DNA of 64,000 nucleotides from Desertibaculum subflavum. Its GTDB lineage: Bacteria; Pseudomonadota; Alphaproteobacteria; Ferrovibrionales; Ferrovibrionaceae. Numbering within the stretch: position 1 is the stretch's first letter; every line of letters begins with the position of its first letter. A program made the position numbers and the translations under genes. Below, one piece after another: positions 25,733 through 34,018 of the stretch. The stretch covers positions 1-64,000 of the forward strand of contig QOZS01000014.1 in NCBI GenBank assembly GCA_003576705.1, in the 5' to 3' direction. The notes beneath the pieces were generated by a model. The model had not been told where the DNA came from. It searched no databases and saw only the letters and a list, made by a program, of their open reading frames with translations.

Positions 25733-25901
25733 GAACAGGCTCCTTCGCTGAGTTGGCCAAGGGGCAGCCGTGACGATCGCCCTGCCCTGGCGGGCACAGC
25801 AGATCGCGGCGGCGGGGAGAAGGCTTTGATCGGAGACAATGCAGGGAGGCGGCCGGCCGAACGGCCAGGGCAGTGCAGATCGTGGCGGAGCTGGCCCATC
25901 G

Positions 25902-25944
25902 GTCATCTCCCGGCCTCACCCGGGGACCAGCCTGTACCCATCCG
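25902..25944. repeat. Possible dispersed extragenic repeat fragment
   Basis: The stretch GTCATCTCCCGGCCTCACCC continues into CGGGGACCAG. It looks like the GTCATCCCCGGCCT...CCCGGGGA elements scattered in alphaproteobacterial genomes. The arms pair imperfectly (CCCGG/CCGGG). It lies in the 245-base gap between the hpf gene and the next gene, which otherwise holds nothing recognisable. Confidence 0.3.
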
Positions 25945-25977
25945 CTGGTTAAGATCAATGGGGCCGAATGGCCTAAC

Positions 25978-26757
25978 TCAGCCGGACCAGCGCGGCGGGC
26001 GCTTGTCCAGGAAGGCGGCGATGCCTTCGGTGAAATCGGCGCTCTCAGCGAGCCGCCCGGCCCAGGCCGCTTCGAGCGCGAGGCCATCCTCGAAAGTCAT
26101 GCCGCCGCCCAATGTCACGCATTGTCGGATCGCCGCCAGCGCCTCGCGCGGCTTGGCGGCGAGGCCCTCGGCATAGGCCTGCACCTCGTCCCGCAGGGTC
26201 TCCGGCGGACAGAGCTGGTCGACCAGACCGATCTGCAGCGCCGTTTGCGCCGGCAGCAGCGCGCCGTCGTAGAGATAGCGGATCGCCTGCGGCCGGCCGA
26301 TCAGGCGGGCCAGCGCCTGGGTCGCGGCGATCGGCGGGATGAAGTTGATGGCGATCTCGGGCTGGCCGAGCCTGGCATCGGCGGCTGCGAAGCGGAGATC
26401 GCAATGCAAGGTCATCTCCAGCCCGCCGCCGACCGCGGTGCCGGCGATGGCGGCGAGCAGCGGCTTCTCGGAGGCGCGCAGCTTGCGGGCGAGACCGTGG
26501 CAGAGCGCCACCCAGGAGCGGAAATCTTCCGGCTGCATCGAGCGGAATACCTTGAGGTCGGCGCCGGTGGAGAAATATTTCGGCAGCACGCTGGCCAGCA
26601 CGATGACCCGCACCTCGGGATCGCCGTGCAGCGCCTCGAAGGCCGCCACCACCTCTTCCACCATCGGCCGGTTGAAGGCGTTGACCGGCGGGCGGTTATA
26701 GGCGAGCCAGCCGACGCGGTTCCTGGTCTGGACGGCGAGGAACTGGTAGGCCGCCAC
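25978..26757 (-). CDS. Enoyl-CoA hydratase/isomerase family protein
   Basis: A 259-residue crotonase-fold protein. LAYNRPPVNAFNRPM, KYFSTGADLKVF (first oxyanion region) and IAGTAVGGGLEMTLHCDLRF (second) are visible. In GQPEIAINFIPPIAAT the first catalytic acid is present but the second position has no Glu, so isomerase, hydrolase or dehalogenase activity is possible. It starts 3 bases before the end of coaA, likely co-transcribed with it, a combination with no obvious metabolic logic beyond CoA chemistry. Confidence 0.85.
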   Translation of the reverse strand: MAAYQFLAVQTRNRVGWLAYNRPPVNAFNRPMVEEVVAAFEALHGDPEVRVIVLASVLPKYFSTGADLKVFRSMQPEDFRSWVALCHGLARKLRASEKPLLAAIAGTAVGGGLEMTLHCDLRFAAADARLGQPEIAINFIPPIAATQALARLIGRPQAIRYLYDGALLPAQTALQIGLVDQLCPPETLRDEVQAYAEGLAAKPREALAAIRQCVTLGGGMTFEDGLALEAAWAGRLAESADFTEGIAAFLDKRPPRWSG

Positions 26758-26760
26758 GGC

Positions 26761-27723
26761 TCACATCTTCCGCAGATAGATGGCGTCGACCGCATGGTCC
26801 GGCGCCTTGTGCATCACCAGGCGCGCGCGCTGGCGGGTCGGGCGGATGTTCTCCTGCAGGTTCACCAGGTTGATCGCCGACCAGATGCCGCGCGCGGCGT
26901 CGCGCGCCGCCGCCTCGTCCAGGTCCTTGTAGTGATGGAAGTAGGAGCTCGGCTTCTGGAACGCGGTGCGCTGCAGCAGCAGGAAACGGTCGATATACCA
27001 GCCCTCGATCACCTTCTCGTCGGCATCCAGATAGATCGAGAAGTCGAAGAAGTCGGAGGCGAAGACCGACGATCCGGAGGTCGGCTGCAGCACGTTGAGG
27101 CCTTCGAAGATCAGGATGTCGGGCCGGCGCACCACCTGCGTCTCGCCGGGCACGATGTCGTAGGTCTGGTGCGAATAGACCGGCGCCGCCACCGCTTCCG
27201 CGCCGGCCTTCAGCTCGGCCAGGAAGCCGATCATGCGGCGCAGGTCGTAGCTTTCCGGGAAGCCCTTGCGGCCCATCAGATTGCGCTGCTCCAGCACGTC
27301 GCGCGGATAGAGGAAGCCGTCGGTGGTGACCAGCTCGACATGCGGATGGTCCGGCCAATGCGCCAGCACCGCGCGCAGCACGCGGGCGAAGGTGCTCTTG
27401 CCCACGGCGACGCTGCCGGCAATGCCGATCACGTAAGGCGCGCGCGCCGCCGGGCGGCCGAGGAAGGCGTCCTGCACCTGGGTCAGGCCGCGCGCGGCGG
27501 CGACATGCAGGTTGAGCAGGCGGGAGAGCGGCAGGAAGATGTCGGTAACATCGGCGAGCGACATCTTCTCGTTCAGGCCCTGCAGCCGGGCGAGCTCCGC
27601 GGCGGAGAGCGTGAGCGGTGTCGCCGAGCGCAGCTTCGCCCAGTCGCGGCGGTCGAAGGCGAGGTAGGAGGAGGCCGCGTCCGTTGCGGCGGCCCGCGGA
27701 TGCGACGGCAGCGGGATGATCAC
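26761..27723 (-). CDS. coaA: Type I pantothenate kinase
   Basis: Phosphorylates pantothenate, first step of CoA synthesis, usually feedback-inhibited by CoA. It has 320 residues. The P-loop GSVAVGKSTFAR is near 105; DGFLYPRDVLEQRNLMGRKGFPESYD and EGLNVLQP are signature blocks that distinguish the prokaryotic type I from types II and III. It has TACs typical of the phosphoribulokinase/uridine kinase fold. It is followed by an enoyl-CoA hydratase gene. Confidence 0.96.
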   Translation of the reverse strand: MIIPLPSHPRAAATDAASSYLAFDRRDWAKLRSATPLTLSAAELARLQGLNEKMSLADVTDIFLPLSRLLNLHVAAARGLTQVQDAFLGRPAARAPYVIGIAGSVAVGKSTFARVLRAVLAHWPDHPHVELVTTDGFLYPRDVLEQRNLMGRKGFPESYDLRRMIGFLAELKAGAEAVAAPVYSHQTYDIVPGETQVVRRPDILIFEGLNVLQPTSGSSVFASDFFDFSIYLDADEKVIEGWYIDRFLLLQRTAFQKPSSYFHHYKDLDEAAARDAARGIWSAINLVNLQENIRPTRQRARLVMHKAPDHAVDAIYLRKM

Positions 27724-27736
27724 GGATTCCCTCCGC

Positions 27737-28207
27737 CTATTCGCTCTCGTCCTTGGGCGCGAAGCCCATCGCCGCGCCGTTCATGCAGTAGCGCAAGCCC
27801 GTCGGCGCCGGCCCGTCCTCGAAGACATGGCCGAGATGGCCGCCGCAGCGGGCGCAATGGACCTCGGTGCGGGTCATGAAGAAGCTGCGGTCGGTCGTCG
27901 TCGCCACGCCGCCTTCGAGCGGCTGGAAGAAGCTCGGCCAGCCGGTGCCGCTCTCGAACTTGGTCTCGGCGGCGAACAGAGGCTGGCCGCAACCGGCGCA
28001 GGCGAAGGTGCCCGGGCGCTTCTCGTTGTTCAGCGGGCTGGTCCCCGGGCGCTCGGTCGCGTGCTGGCGCAGCACGGCGAACTGCTCCGGCGTCAGACGC
28101 TGGCGCCATTCCGCCTCGCTGTGCTGCACGGGAAAGCTCTCCGCCGCCGTCTCGGCCTCGCCGCGGCCGGAAAACCAGCTGCCGATGCCACTCTTCCTCT
28201 CCGCCAT
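27737..28207 (-). CDS. msrB: Peptide-methionine (R)-S-oxide reductase MsrB
   Basis: Repairs methionine-R-sulfoxide in proteins; 156 residues. Two CxxC pairs (CAGC and CARC) bind structural zinc and GTGWPSFFQP forms the active-site wall. The catalytic Cys is in RYCMNGAAMGF; families usually have RYCxNS here, so Gly replaces Ser. An in-frame ATG at 28219 overlaps GGAGGAAG, the ribosome site for ATG 28207, which decides the start. Confidence 0.94.
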   Translation of the reverse strand: MAERKSGIGSWFSGRGEAETAAESFPVQHSEAEWRQRLTPEQFAVLRQHATERPGTSPLNNEKRPGTFACAGCGQPLFAAETKFESGTGWPSFFQPLEGGVATTTDRSFFMTRTEVHCARCGGHLGHVFEDGPAPTGLRYCMNGAAMGFAPKDESE

Positions 28208-28243
28208 GTCTTCCTCCATCGGCTGCCGGTCATCCGGTATGCG

Positions 28244-28735
28244 TCAACCGGCGGTCCAGAACCCTTCATGTACGGCGGCCGCCTCGTCTTCCAAGAGCGG
28301 GCCGATCACTTCGATGCGACGCTGGCCGCTGCCGAGGATCTTCCGGCAATCGAGGTCGAGCGTCAGGTTCTCCGGATGCGCCCCGATGATCCGCCCCAGC
28401 CGGCGTTCCGACAGGCCGTAGACCACGCGGGCGATGCCGACCCAATAGGCGGCACCGGCGCACATCGCGCAGGGCTCGGTCGAAGTGTAGAGCGTGGCCC
28501 GGGCCAGCACCTCCGGCGCGAGGCGCTGCGACGCCTCGGTCATCAGGTTGCGTTCGGCATGGCCGGTCGCGTCGCGCGCGGTGCGGCAGGTATTCTCCGC
28601 CTCCAGCAGCACCTCGCCTTCCGGCGTCGCAAGCAGCGCGCCGAAAGGGTGGTTGCCATGCGCCACGGCGCGCCGCGCGATCTCGATCGCGCGGCGCATC
28701 AGGGCCTCGTCATGGGGGCGGCGGTTCGCGGCCAT
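28244..28735 (-). CDS. Nucleoside/guanine deaminase-type CMP/dCMP deaminase family protein
   Basis: A 163-residue zinc deaminase. The zinc ligands and catalytic Glu are in TGHAERN and PCAMCAGA. Length, HPFGALL and the tRNA-deaminase-like fold resemble guanine deaminase and yeast-type nucleoside deaminases more than TadA. Likely cytoplasmic purine or pyrimidine salvage. Substrate unproven. Confidence 0.85.
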   Translation of the reverse strand: MAANRRPHDEALMRRAIEIARRAVAHGNHPFGALLATPEGEVLLEAENTCRTARDATGHAERNLMTEASQRLAPEVLARATLYTSTEPCAMCAGAAYWVGIARVVYGLSERRLGRIIGAHPENLTLDLDCRKILGSGQRRIEVIGPLLEDEAAAVHEGFWTAG

Positions 28736-28794
28736 GCGCCACGATTGCCGCTCCGCCCGCCTGGGTCAACGTGGATGGCGGGTCAACGTGCTGG

Positions 28795-29322
28795 TTACTT
28801 GGCGTAGTAGATGTGGGCGCCGATCTCGGCGGTGCGGCGGAACTTGGCCGACCAGTCGGGCTGGACCTTCGCGTTGTGGAAGTAGAGCGCGCCATGGGTC
28901 GGATCCGTCGCATCGCCTTGCATCACGCTGTCGGCGACCTTCTGCGCTGTGCTCCAGGCGGCGGCGTCGGTTGGCGTGTCGGGCTTGCCGTCGCAGCGCC
29001 AGGAGAACTGGCACTTTCCCGTGCCGTTGCTCTCCCCTTCGCGGATCACGTCGCAGACCTGGCCGGGGAAGCCTTTGGCGGCAGCCCGGTTCATTACCAC
29101 ATGGGCGATGGCGATCTGACCTTCGCGCGGCTCGCCGCGGCCTTCGAAATAGATCGCCTCGGCCAGGCAATCGCGCTCCGAGGGTGCGGCCGGGGCCGGC
29201 TCGAAGCTGGGCGGCGGTACCGGCGGAACGGCGGCAAGGTCATAGCTCGGCGGCGGCTTCTCGCCGGTCTCGCATCCCGCGAGCATGGCAAGCACGGCTG
29301 CGACCACGGCATGGCGTCGCAT
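28795..29322 (-). CDS. SleB-like cell wall hydrolase lipoprotein (copy 1)
   Basis: A 175-residue predicted lipoprotein (lipobox LAGC near 14-17) with a proline-rich linker and a Hydrolase_2/SleB domain. The domain shows DCLAEAIYFEGRGEP with the probable catalytic Glu, IAHVVMNR, and CQFSWRCDGKPD. The family cleaves peptidoglycan, known best from spore cortex lytic enzymes. It is one of three tandem paralogues on this strand, each with its own export signal. Confidence 0.88.
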   Translation of the reverse strand: MRRHAVVAAVLAMLAGCETGEKPPPSYDLAAVPPVPPPSFEPAPAAPSERDCLAEAIYFEGRGEPREGQIAIAHVVMNRAAAKGFPGQVCDVIREGESNGTGKCQFSWRCDGKPDTPTDAAAWSTAQKVADSVMQGDATDPTHGALYFHNAKVQPDWSAKFRRTAEIGAHIYYAK

Positions 29323-29419
29323 CTTCGCTCCTCGGCGTGAGTGGGAGACTCCGAACCGGGGGCGTAACGCGTCGCTACGGCAAAGGTTGCAGGTACGGGC
29401 GCCGGGCCGGCGGCGGCAG

Positions 29420-29980
29420 CTATTTCGCGTAGTAGATGTGCGAGCCGATCAGCGCCGTTCGTCGCAGCCGGCTCGCCCATTCCGGCGAGACGTGCACCGC
29501 GTGGAAGAACAGCGCGCCGCGGGTCGGATCCGGGATGTTCCCGGCGAGAACCTCCTCGGCCAAGGCCTGCGCATCCAGCCAGGCGGCGTATTCGCCCGGC
29601 ACGTCGGGCTTGCCGTCGCAGCGCCAGTGGAACTGGCAGCGGCCCTTGCCAAGCTCCTCGCCTTCGCCGATCACCGAGCAGATGCGGGCCGGATAGGCCT
29701 TGCTGGCCACCCGGTTGAGCACGACATGGGCCACCGCGATCTGGCCGTCGCGCGGCTCGCCGCGGCTCTCGAAATAGATCGCCTCCGCCAGGCAATCGCG
29801 CTCGGCCGGATCGACCGCCCGGCGCGCCGCGATCTTGGCGGGCTGGGGCGAGGCCAGGGCAACCGCGGTCACGGTGCGCGAGGGCGGCGGCTCGGCGGTG
29901 ACCGGCGCCGCGACGCGGGCGGTCTGCGTACAGGCACCCATCAGGGCGGCGAGGGCGGTGGCGGCGATGATGTGACGCAT
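29420..29980 (-). CDS. SleB-like cell wall hydrolase lipoprotein (copy 2)
   Basis: A 186-residue paralogue with lipobox MGAC (about 14-17). The domain has DCLAEAIYFESRGEP, IAVAHVVLNRVASK and CQFHWRCDGKPD, close to copies 1 and 3. Gaps of about 100 bases on both sides allow separate promoters. Probably acts on murein from the outer or inner membrane leaflet facing the periplasm. Confidence 0.88.
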   Translation of the reverse strand: MRHIIAATALAALMGACTQTARVAAPVTAEPPPSRTVTAVALASPQPAKIAARRAVDPAERDCLAEAIYFESRGEPRDGQIAVAHVVLNRVASKAYPARICSVIGEGEELGKGRCQFHWRCDGKPDVPGEYAAWLDAQALAEEVLAGNIPDPTRGALFFHAVHVSPEWASRLRRTALIGSHIYYAK

Positions 29981-30086
29981 CAGGCGCTCCGTTCCGACAG
30001 CAGGTCTGCCGGCCAGTAGCGCCTAGATGCGGTAAAGGCTTCGGAAAGATCGGTGACCCGAAATCAAATTTATCCCTCGGATTTTA

Positions 30087-30653
30087 TTAGACTTTTCGGT
30101 CACTCAGATAAAACACGTGGGTGCCGATCCGGGCCACGCGCTGCAGTTTCGGCGCCCAGGCCGGCTTGACGCTGACGGCGTGGTAGAACAGCGCGCCGCG
30201 GGTCGGGTCGGGGTGATGGCCCAGCATGACCTCGATCGCGATTTCCTGCGCCTCGGTCCAGGCCTGCTTGTCGCGCGGGATGTCGGCCAAGCCGTCACAG
30301 CGCCAGGAGAACTGGCAGCGGCCCCGGCCCCGCGTCTCGCCTTCGCGGATCACCTCGCAGACCCGGTTCGGGTGACCGTCGCTGGCAGCACGGTTCAGCA
30401 CCACATGGGCGACCGCGATGCGGCCGGCCACCGGCTCGCTGCGCGCCTCGAAATAGACCGCTTCGGCGAGACAGTCGCGCTCCGCCGGATCGATCCAGCG
30501 TTCGGCCAGGGCCCGCGCCGGTTCCTCGGTCGGATGCTCGCGGCTCGAGGCGGGCACCACCGAGGCACCGAGCAGCGCCAAAGCCGCCGCGCCGAGCGCC
30601 AGGGCGGACCATCGCGGATAGCCAATCCCGTTCTTCCCAATCCCGGTCTTCAT
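30087..30653 (-). CDS. SleB-like cell wall hydrolase (copy 3)
   Basis: A 188-residue paralogue, but with a transmembrane-type or cleavable signal (about 15-36) instead of a lipobox. The domain shows DCLAEAVYFEARSEP, VAHVVLNRAASDG and CQFSWRCDGLAD. AAGGGG before ATG 30653 selects this start over upstream frames. Differences in anchoring suggest that the three copies are placed differently in the envelope. Confidence 0.87.
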   Translation of the reverse strand: MKTGIGKNGIGYPRWSALALGAAALALLGASVVPASSREHPTEEPARALAERWIDPAERDCLAEAVYFEARSEPVAGRIAVAHVVLNRAASDGHPNRVCEVIREGETRGRGRCQFSWRCDGLADIPRDKQAWTEAQEIAIEVMLGHHPDPTRGALFYHAVSVKPAWAPKLQRVARIGTHVFYLSDRKV

Positions 30654-30798
30654 GGAAATCCCCTTTGTGTCGTCGTCTAATCTCGTGAATGGCCGGGAGG
30701 TTCCATTCACATTCTGGCGACAAAAAGGCAAGAATCGGCCGCGCTCGTCCGAAATCAGATAGCGCTTATTCGACAAGTAAAACGAGTCTTGTTTTAAC
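30654..30798. promoter_or_regulatory. AT-rich leader of SleB copy 3
   Basis: This 145-base gap is AT-rich compared with its surroundings. TAAAAC (30778-30783) and GTTTTA (30791-30796) form a 6-base inverted repeat just past the ribF stop, a weak terminator or operator candidate. No clear promoter pair is visible. Confidence 0.35.
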
Positions 30799-31740
30799 CT
30801 AGATCGTCGTGAGAATTTCTTTGGCTTTATCTCGATCAGCAGAAATCTGAGCCTTGAGAGCGTCGAGCCCTGAGAATTTGCGCTCCGGCCGGATGTATTC
30901 GACGAACTCCACCCACAGTCGCCGGCCATAGAGGTCGCCCTGGAAGTCGATCAGGTGCACTTCCAGCAACACGTCGCGCTTATCGAAGGTCGGCCGGCGG
31001 CCGAGATTGGCCACCGCCGGCCGCCAGGCGTGGCTGCCATCCGCCGCCTCCAGGCCGGCGCGCACCGCATAGACGCCGAGCGCCGGGACCAGGAACGGCC
31101 CGAGCTCGATATTGGCGGTGGGGAAGCCGATGGTGCGGCCGCGCGCATCGCCGGTCCGCACCTCGCCCTCGATGGTCCAGCGATGGCCGAGCATCTCGGC
31201 CGCCTCGCGGGGTTTGCCGTCCTGCAGCAGGCCGCGGATCACGGTGGAGGAATAGGCGGCGTCGCCGTTCCTGGCCGGCGCCACCACGGTGACGGCGAAG
31301 CCGAGCCGCTTGCCGAGCGCCTCCAGCACCTTGGTGTTGCCGAGCCGGCCCTTGCCGAACACGAAGTCGTAGCCGCAGATCACCGCGCTGGCGCCGAGCC
31401 CGTCCCGCAGCACCTCGGTGGCGAAGGCTTCCGGGTCGTGCGCGGCGAAGGCGCGGTCGAAGCTCGCCTGGTAGAGCCAGTCGACGCCGGCGGCGGCGAG
31501 CAGATCGGCCTTGGTGCGTGGCGAGGTCAGGCGGAAGGGCGGCGCGTCCGGCTGGAAGAAGCTGCGCGGATGCGGCTCGAAGGTGAGCACGCCGAGCGGC
31601 GCGCCGAGCCGCGCTGCCTCGGTCCGCGCGGCGTCCAGCACGGCCCGGTGGCCCAGATGCACGCCGTCGAAATTGCCGAGCGCCACGGCGGCGCCGCGCC
31701 CTGCCGGCGGCACGCCTTCGTAGCCGAGATGAAGCTGCAT
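30799..31740 (-). CDS. ribF: Bifunctional riboflavin kinase / FAD synthetase
   Basis: Makes FMN and FAD from riboflavin; 313 residues. The N-terminal nucleotidyltransferase domain has ALGNFDGVHLGHRAVL and TFEPHPRSFF; the C-terminal kinase domain has GRTIGFPTANIELG and LGVYAVRA. Start ATG 31740 (MQLHLGYEG) matches the usual RibF N-terminus; a longer frame to 31770 adds non-conserved residues. The usual downstream ileS is absent. Confidence 0.96.
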   Translation of the reverse strand: MQLHLGYEGVPPAGRGAAVALGNFDGVHLGHRAVLDAARTEAARLGAPLGVLTFEPHPRSFFQPDAPPFRLTSPRTKADLLAAAGVDWLYQASFDRAFAAHDPEAFATEVLRDGLGASAVICGYDFVFGKGRLGNTKVLEALGKRLGFAVTVVAPARNGDAAYSSTVIRGLLQDGKPREAAEMLGHRWTIEGEVRTGDARGRTIGFPTANIELGPFLVPALGVYAVRAGLEAADGSHAWRPAVANLGRRPTFDKRDVLLEVHLIDFQGDLYGRRLWVEFVEYIRPERKFSGLDALKAQISADRDKAKEILTTI

Positions 31741-31839
31741 TGCGCCCCGAAACGCCGCGTGGTCGACCAAGCCCCCGCAGGGGAGCCGCGGGGCCGCGAT
31801 TATGGCGTCGGACGTTGCCGGATCAAGGCGCTCGGCAAA

Positions 31840-32292
31840 TCAGGCGGCGACGGCCGGCTTCTGCTCCGCCTTGCGGCTGACCATCAGGGTCGCGTCGCCC
31901 TCGATCACCGGCTTGCCGTCCACGGTGCAGACGCAGTCGAACACGACCCGGCGCTTGTCGGCGACGATCTCGCGGATGGTGCAGCGGGCGACCACCGTGT
32001 CGCCCACCCGGACCGGCGCCTTGAAGCGCAGGTTCTGGGCGACGTAGATCGCACCCGGCCCCGGCAGCTTGGTGCCGAACACGGTGGAGAGCAGGCTGGC
32101 CGACAGCATGCCGTGGGCGATGCGGCCCTTGAACATGGTGGTGGCGCCGAACTGCTCGTTCAGATGCACGGGATTGGTGTCGCCGGAGACGCCGGCGAAC
32201 ATCACCACATCGGCGTCGGTGATGGTCTTGGCGTGCACCGCCGTCATGCCGACCGCGAGGTCTTCCAGGTAGTAGCCGTGGAGCTCTTGCAT
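31840..32292 (-). CDS. MaoC-family (R)-specific enoyl-CoA hydratase-like protein
   Basis: A 150-residue hot-dog fold protein. The hydratase-2 motif is seen as FAGVSGDTNPVHLNEQFG with the catalytic Asp and His, and RIAHGMLSASLLS follows. PhaJ-type proteins supply (R)-3-hydroxyacyl-CoA for polyhydroxyalkanoate synthesis; other MaoC proteins act in fatty acid or dicarboxylate routes. A TGCA-A-TGCA sequence in its leader is compatible with PHA-type control but unproven. Confidence 0.88.
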   Translation of the reverse strand: MQELHGYYLEDLAVGMTAVHAKTITDADVVMFAGVSGDTNPVHLNEQFGATTMFKGRIAHGMLSASLLSTVFGTKLPGPGAIYVAQNLRFKAPVRVGDTVVARCTIREIVADKRRVVFDCVCTVDGKPVIEGDATLMVSRKAEQKPAVAA

Positions 32293-32510
32293 GGAACTGC
32301 TCACACCTTTCCGTCCGCGACCTGCCCCGGTCCCCATTTTGTGCAATGCAATATAAGGAATCCCTAACCAGCCGCAAGGCGGCCCGCCGCCGCCCTGCCG
32401 CTTCAGGCTTCCTTAATCATCCCACCGCAAATTGCGGAGGTTAGGCCGAGTCCGGACCGGCTCGTCGGAGCCGGGCGGAGGCGGATGTCAACGACGGAAG
32501 TGTTACCTCA

Positions 32511-33128
32511 ATGGCCGAGTCTGCCGCCGATCCCCGCATCGCCGCCCTGTATCAGGACTGCCAGGACCTGGCCCGCTATATCGCCCGCACCCGCGCCGAG
32601 ATCGCGACGCTGCGCCCCCGCCAGCTGAAGGTGGAGCAGCTGCCCCGTGCCGGCATGGAGCTGGACGCCGTCGTCAAGGAGACCGAGGAAGCGACCCACA
32701 GCATCATGGCGGCGGCCGAGAGCCTGATGGCCTGGCAGGGCAATGTCGCCGACCTGGCGCCCGCCATCGAGCAGGCCTGCCTGAAGATCTACGAGGCCTG
32801 CGCCTTCCAGGACATCACCGGCCAGCGCGTACGCAAGGTGGTCGGCACCATCCATCATATCGAGGAGCGGCTGGAGAAGCTGGTGCAGGTGCTCGGCCCG
32901 GAAATGGGCGAGACGCGCGAGGACCGGCCGAGCGGCGACAAGGCCCTGCTGAACGGGCCGCAGCTGGCCGGCCAGGGCATCGACCAGGCCGAGGTGGACG
33001 CCATGATGGTCGACGCCACCAAGGCGCCGATCGCAAAGGGCGCGGCGATGCCGCCGCCAACCGCCAAGGCAGCCGGCGGCGGCAAGTCAAACGCCGCCCA
33101 GGCGGACGTCGACGCCCTGTTCGACTGA
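32511..33128 (+). CDS. cheZ: CheZ-type protein phosphatase
   Basis: A 205-residue, largely helical protein that should dephosphorylate CheY-P. The catalytic stretch CAFQDITGQRVRKV has Asp101 and Gln105, equivalent to Asp143/Gln147 of E. coli CheZ (DxTGQ). The Ala/Pro-rich linker ends in ADVDALFD, like the CheY-binding tail. No other chemotaxis gene is nearby, which is common for alphaproteobacterial cheZ. Confidence 0.88.
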   Translation: MAESAADPRIAALYQDCQDLARYIARTRAEIATLRPRQLKVEQLPRAGMELDAVVKETEEATHSIMAAAESLMAWQGNVADLAPAIEQACLKIYEACAFQDITGQRVRKVVGTIHHIEERLEKLVQVLGPEMGETREDRPSGDKALLNGPQLAGQGIDQAEVDAMMVDATKAPIAKGAAMPPPTAKAAGGGKSNAAQADVDALFD

Positions 33129-33150
33129 GCGGCAGCTTCAGCGACAGCCG

Positions 33151-33174
33151 GGCGCGCGGGCACGCGCCAATTTT
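33151..33174 (+). terminator. Probable rho-independent terminator of cheZ
   Basis: GGCGCG (33151-33156) and CGCGCC (33163-33168) form a 6-base GC stem with 6-base loop, followed by AATTTTCC. It stands 23 bases after the cheZ stop. Confidence 0.55.
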
Positions 33175-33232
33175 CCTTGCCGCTTACCGCCTGCCGGCGT
33201 ACCTCTCGGCGCACGAGACAACGAGGCCGCAC

Positions 33233-34018
33233 ATGGCCCATTGGTCACGGCGGATGCGAAAGGCCCCCGCCGGCGTAGTGATTTTTCTGCTTGCGGCGGC
33301 GGGTATGGCATCCGGCGCCTTGGGCCAGATTGCGCCGAAGGATACGCCCCTCGTCACCGATCTCTCCAGCCATCTGATTTCGATCAATTCGAGCTTCACC
33401 GGCACCGAGTTGCTGATCTACGGCGCGGTGGACCAGCCGGGCGACGTGGTGGTGGTGGTGCGAGGGCCCCGCGAGCCGGCCGTGGTGCGCCGCAAGGAGC
33501 GCGTGCTCGGCGTCTGGGCCAACCGCGATGCGGTGCAGTTCGGCAAGGTGCCGGTGTACTACGCCGTCGCGGCAAACCAGCCGCTGGAGCAGGTGACCTC
33601 GCCCGGCGTGCTGGGCCGGCTGCAGCTCGGCATGGAGCATCTGCGCTTCGAGCCGGAGGCGGGCCTGGCCGACAGCACGGTCAGGGAGTTCCGCGACGCG
33701 CTGATCCAGGGCAGGCTGCGCGCCGGCCTGTTCCAGAACCAGCCGGAGCCGGTGGTCTTCCTGGGGCCCAAGCTGTTCCGCGTCAGCGTCGACCTGCCGG
33801 CCAGCGTCTCGGTCGGCACCTATCAGGCCGAGGTCTATCTGTTCCGCGACGGCCAGGTGACCAGCGCGCAATCCTCGCCGCTCTTCGTCAACAAGAGCGG
33901 CCTGGAGCAGGACATGTTCGAGCTGTCGCGCCGCCGCCCGGCGCTGTACGGACTGCTTGCCATCGTGCTGTCGCTCGCCGCCGGGTGGATCGCCAACTTC
34001 GTGATGCGGCGGGGTTGA
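33233..34018 (+). CDS. TIGR02186 family membrane-anchored protein
   Basis: A 261-residue protein with an N-terminal signal (about 14-32), a beta-rich periplasmic body (SINSSFTGTELLIYGAV, VVVRGPREPAVVRRKERV) and one C-terminal membrane helix (YGLLAIVLSLAAGWIANF). This layout matches TIGR02186, often encoded beside TauE/SafE sulfite exporters; no such exporter is adjacent here. Function unknown. It is convergent with the sugar isomerase gene, the stop codons abutting. Confidence 0.78.
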   Translation: MAHWSRRMRKAPAGVVIFLLAAAGMASGALGQIAPKDTPLVTDLSSHLISINSSFTGTELLIYGAVDQPGDVVVVVRGPREPAVVRRKERVLGVWANRDAVQFGKVPVYYAVAANQPLEQVTSPGVLGRLQLGMEHLRFEPEAGLADSTVREFRDALIQGRLRAGLFQNQPEPVVFLGPKLFRVSVDLPASVSVGTYQAEVYLFRDGQVTSAQSSPLFVNKSGLEQDMFELSRRRPALYGLLAIVLSLAAGWIANFVMRRG

